Shown piece by piece: positions 5,751 through 6,114 of a stretch of 6,114 bases of DNA. The notes below the pieces were generated by a model. That model was not told the origin of the DNA, did no database searches, and was given only the letters and a program-made list of their open reading frames with translations. The position numbers and the translations under genes are program-made. The stretch is from Comamonadaceae bacterium (GTDB lineage: Bacteria > Pseudomonadota > Gammaproteobacteria > Burkholderiales > Burkholderiaceae), in NCBI GenBank assembly GCA_947505995.1, contig CANNNB010000146.1, positions 1 through 6,114 on the forward strand, read 5' to 3'. Numbering within the stretch: the first letter of the stretch is position 1; every line of letters starts with the position of its first letter.

Positions 5751-6114
5751 TTAATAACCGCCGCCGCCTTCGCGACGACCACCACCACCACCATTGCCAC
5801 CGCCGCCGCCACGTGGGCCTGAGCCATATGGGCTACGGAAACCGGACTCGCCGCCGCCTTCACGACGACCACCGCCACCGCCGTAACCGCCACCGCCGCC
5901 ACCGCCGCCGTAGCCACCACCGCCGCCGCCGTAACCGCCGCCGCCGCCTTCACGACGACCACCGCCACCGCCGCCACCAAAGCCACCACCACCGGAACGG
6001 GGGGGACGCTCTTCCATGGGACGAGCTTCATTGACAACAACACTGCGACCGTCCAAGGGTTGACCGTTCATGCCATTGATTGCAGATTGAGCTTCCTCAT
6101 CAGAGCCCATTTCC
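5751..6114 (-). CDS. RRM RNA-binding protein with glycine-rich tail, 5' end missing
   Basis: The frame is open to the window edge and ends at TAA 5751-5753. The ATG at 6108-6110 is probably internal: the residues around it (EMGSDEEAQSAINGMNG) are the end of RRM strand 3 and helix 2, followed by strand 4 in GRSVVVNEARP. So the first part of the RRM, including the RNP1 and RNP2 aromatic motifs, lies outside the window. After RPPRS the tail is about 80 residues of almost pure glycine broken by Tyr, Phe and three Arg-Arg-Glu triplets, ending in Tyr. This is the layout of the small glycine-rich RRM proteins of cyanobacteria and proteobacteria, which bind single-stranded RNA and are often cold-responsive. 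Its regulation cannot be seen because the promoter is outside the window. It converges on the SDR gene and shares the terminator at 5681-5708. Confidence 0.9.
   Translation of the reverse strand, partial: EMGSDEEAQSAINGMNGQPLDGRSVVVNEARPMEERPPRSGGGGFGGGGGGGRREGGGGGYGGGGGGYGGGGGGGGYGGGGGRREGGGESGFRSPYGSGPRGGGGGNGGGGGRREGGGGY
5761..5973 (-). repeat. 90-bp-phased GGRREGG repeats in the glycine-rich tail
   Basis: A 20-base segment encoding the Arg-Arg-Glu block occurs at 5761-5780, 5851-5870 and 5941-5960, exactly 90 bp apart each time. The second and third copies are identical over 35 bases (5849-5883 and 5939-5973); the first differs by one base in the 20-base core. The sequence between the first and second copies is not glycine-only (SGFRSPYGSGPR), so the array is not a simple three-unit tandem. 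Confidence 0.85.

Noticed and set aside
5761..5980. CRISPR-like array suggested by regular spaced repeats
   Set aside because: The repeats lie inside a continuous reading frame encoding glycine-rich protein, the spacers are themselves triplet repeats, and no cas genes are present.
5813..6034. Plus-strand open frame rich in Arg and His opposite the glycine tail
   Set aside because: It is the complement of the same triplet repeat, shows no domain, and the strand is coding for the RRM protein on the other side.
5714..6043. Minus-strand open frame encoding a Val/Ala-rich 109-residue protein
   Set aside because: It is the shifted reading of the GGN-repeat tail of the RRM gene; its composition is fully explained by triplet repeats, and the RRM frame matches a known family.

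Overview
The window looks like a chromosomal segment of a betaproteobacterium in Burkholderiales, most likely Comamonadaceae (Limnohabitans/Rhodoferax-like). This rests on protein wording remembered from that group, such as the Apt stretch [14 protein letters not shown], the KdsD ending GALNSNDLMRAKVI and the KdsC motif GDDWPDLPVM. No database search was possible, so the genus is an inference. Nearly every base is assigned to a conserved gene. I see no phage, insertion sequence, CRISPR array, tRNA or rRNA.

Layout from left to right. The window opens in the last 24 codons of mnmE (tRNA-modification GTPase). Three bases later a complete MsbA/LmrA-type ABC exporter half-transporter begins (79-1866). 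It converges on apt (adenine phosphoribosyltransferase, minus strand). Apt diverges from a plus-strand lipopolysaccharide block: kdsD (arabinose-5-phosphate isomerase), kdsC (KDO-8-phosphate phosphatase) and lptC (inner-membrane LPS transport protein). An SDR oxidoreductase follows, ended by a strong palindromic terminator. The last gene, on the minus strand and cut by the window edge, is an RRM protein with a very glycine-rich tail.

How the genes fit together. KdsD makes D-arabinose-5-phosphate from ribulose-5-phosphate. KdsA, not in this window, condenses it to KDO-8-phosphate, and KdsC removes the phosphate to give KDO, the inner-core sugar of LPS. LptC then helps pass finished LPS from the LptBFG ATPase toward LptA. 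The ABC exporter belongs to the family that includes the lipid A flippase MsbA, but its substrate cannot be read from sequence. Apt (purine salvage), MnmE (tRNA wobble uridine modification) and the RRM protein are housekeeping neighbours.

The points most worth a second look are: a probable leaderless kdsD transcript sharing a compact divergent promoter region with apt; a long near-perfect hairpin inside kdsC; lptC followed by an SDR gene instead of the usual lptA-lptB; and the 90-bp-phased repeats in the glycine-rich tail. I found no convincing undescribed multi-gene system.
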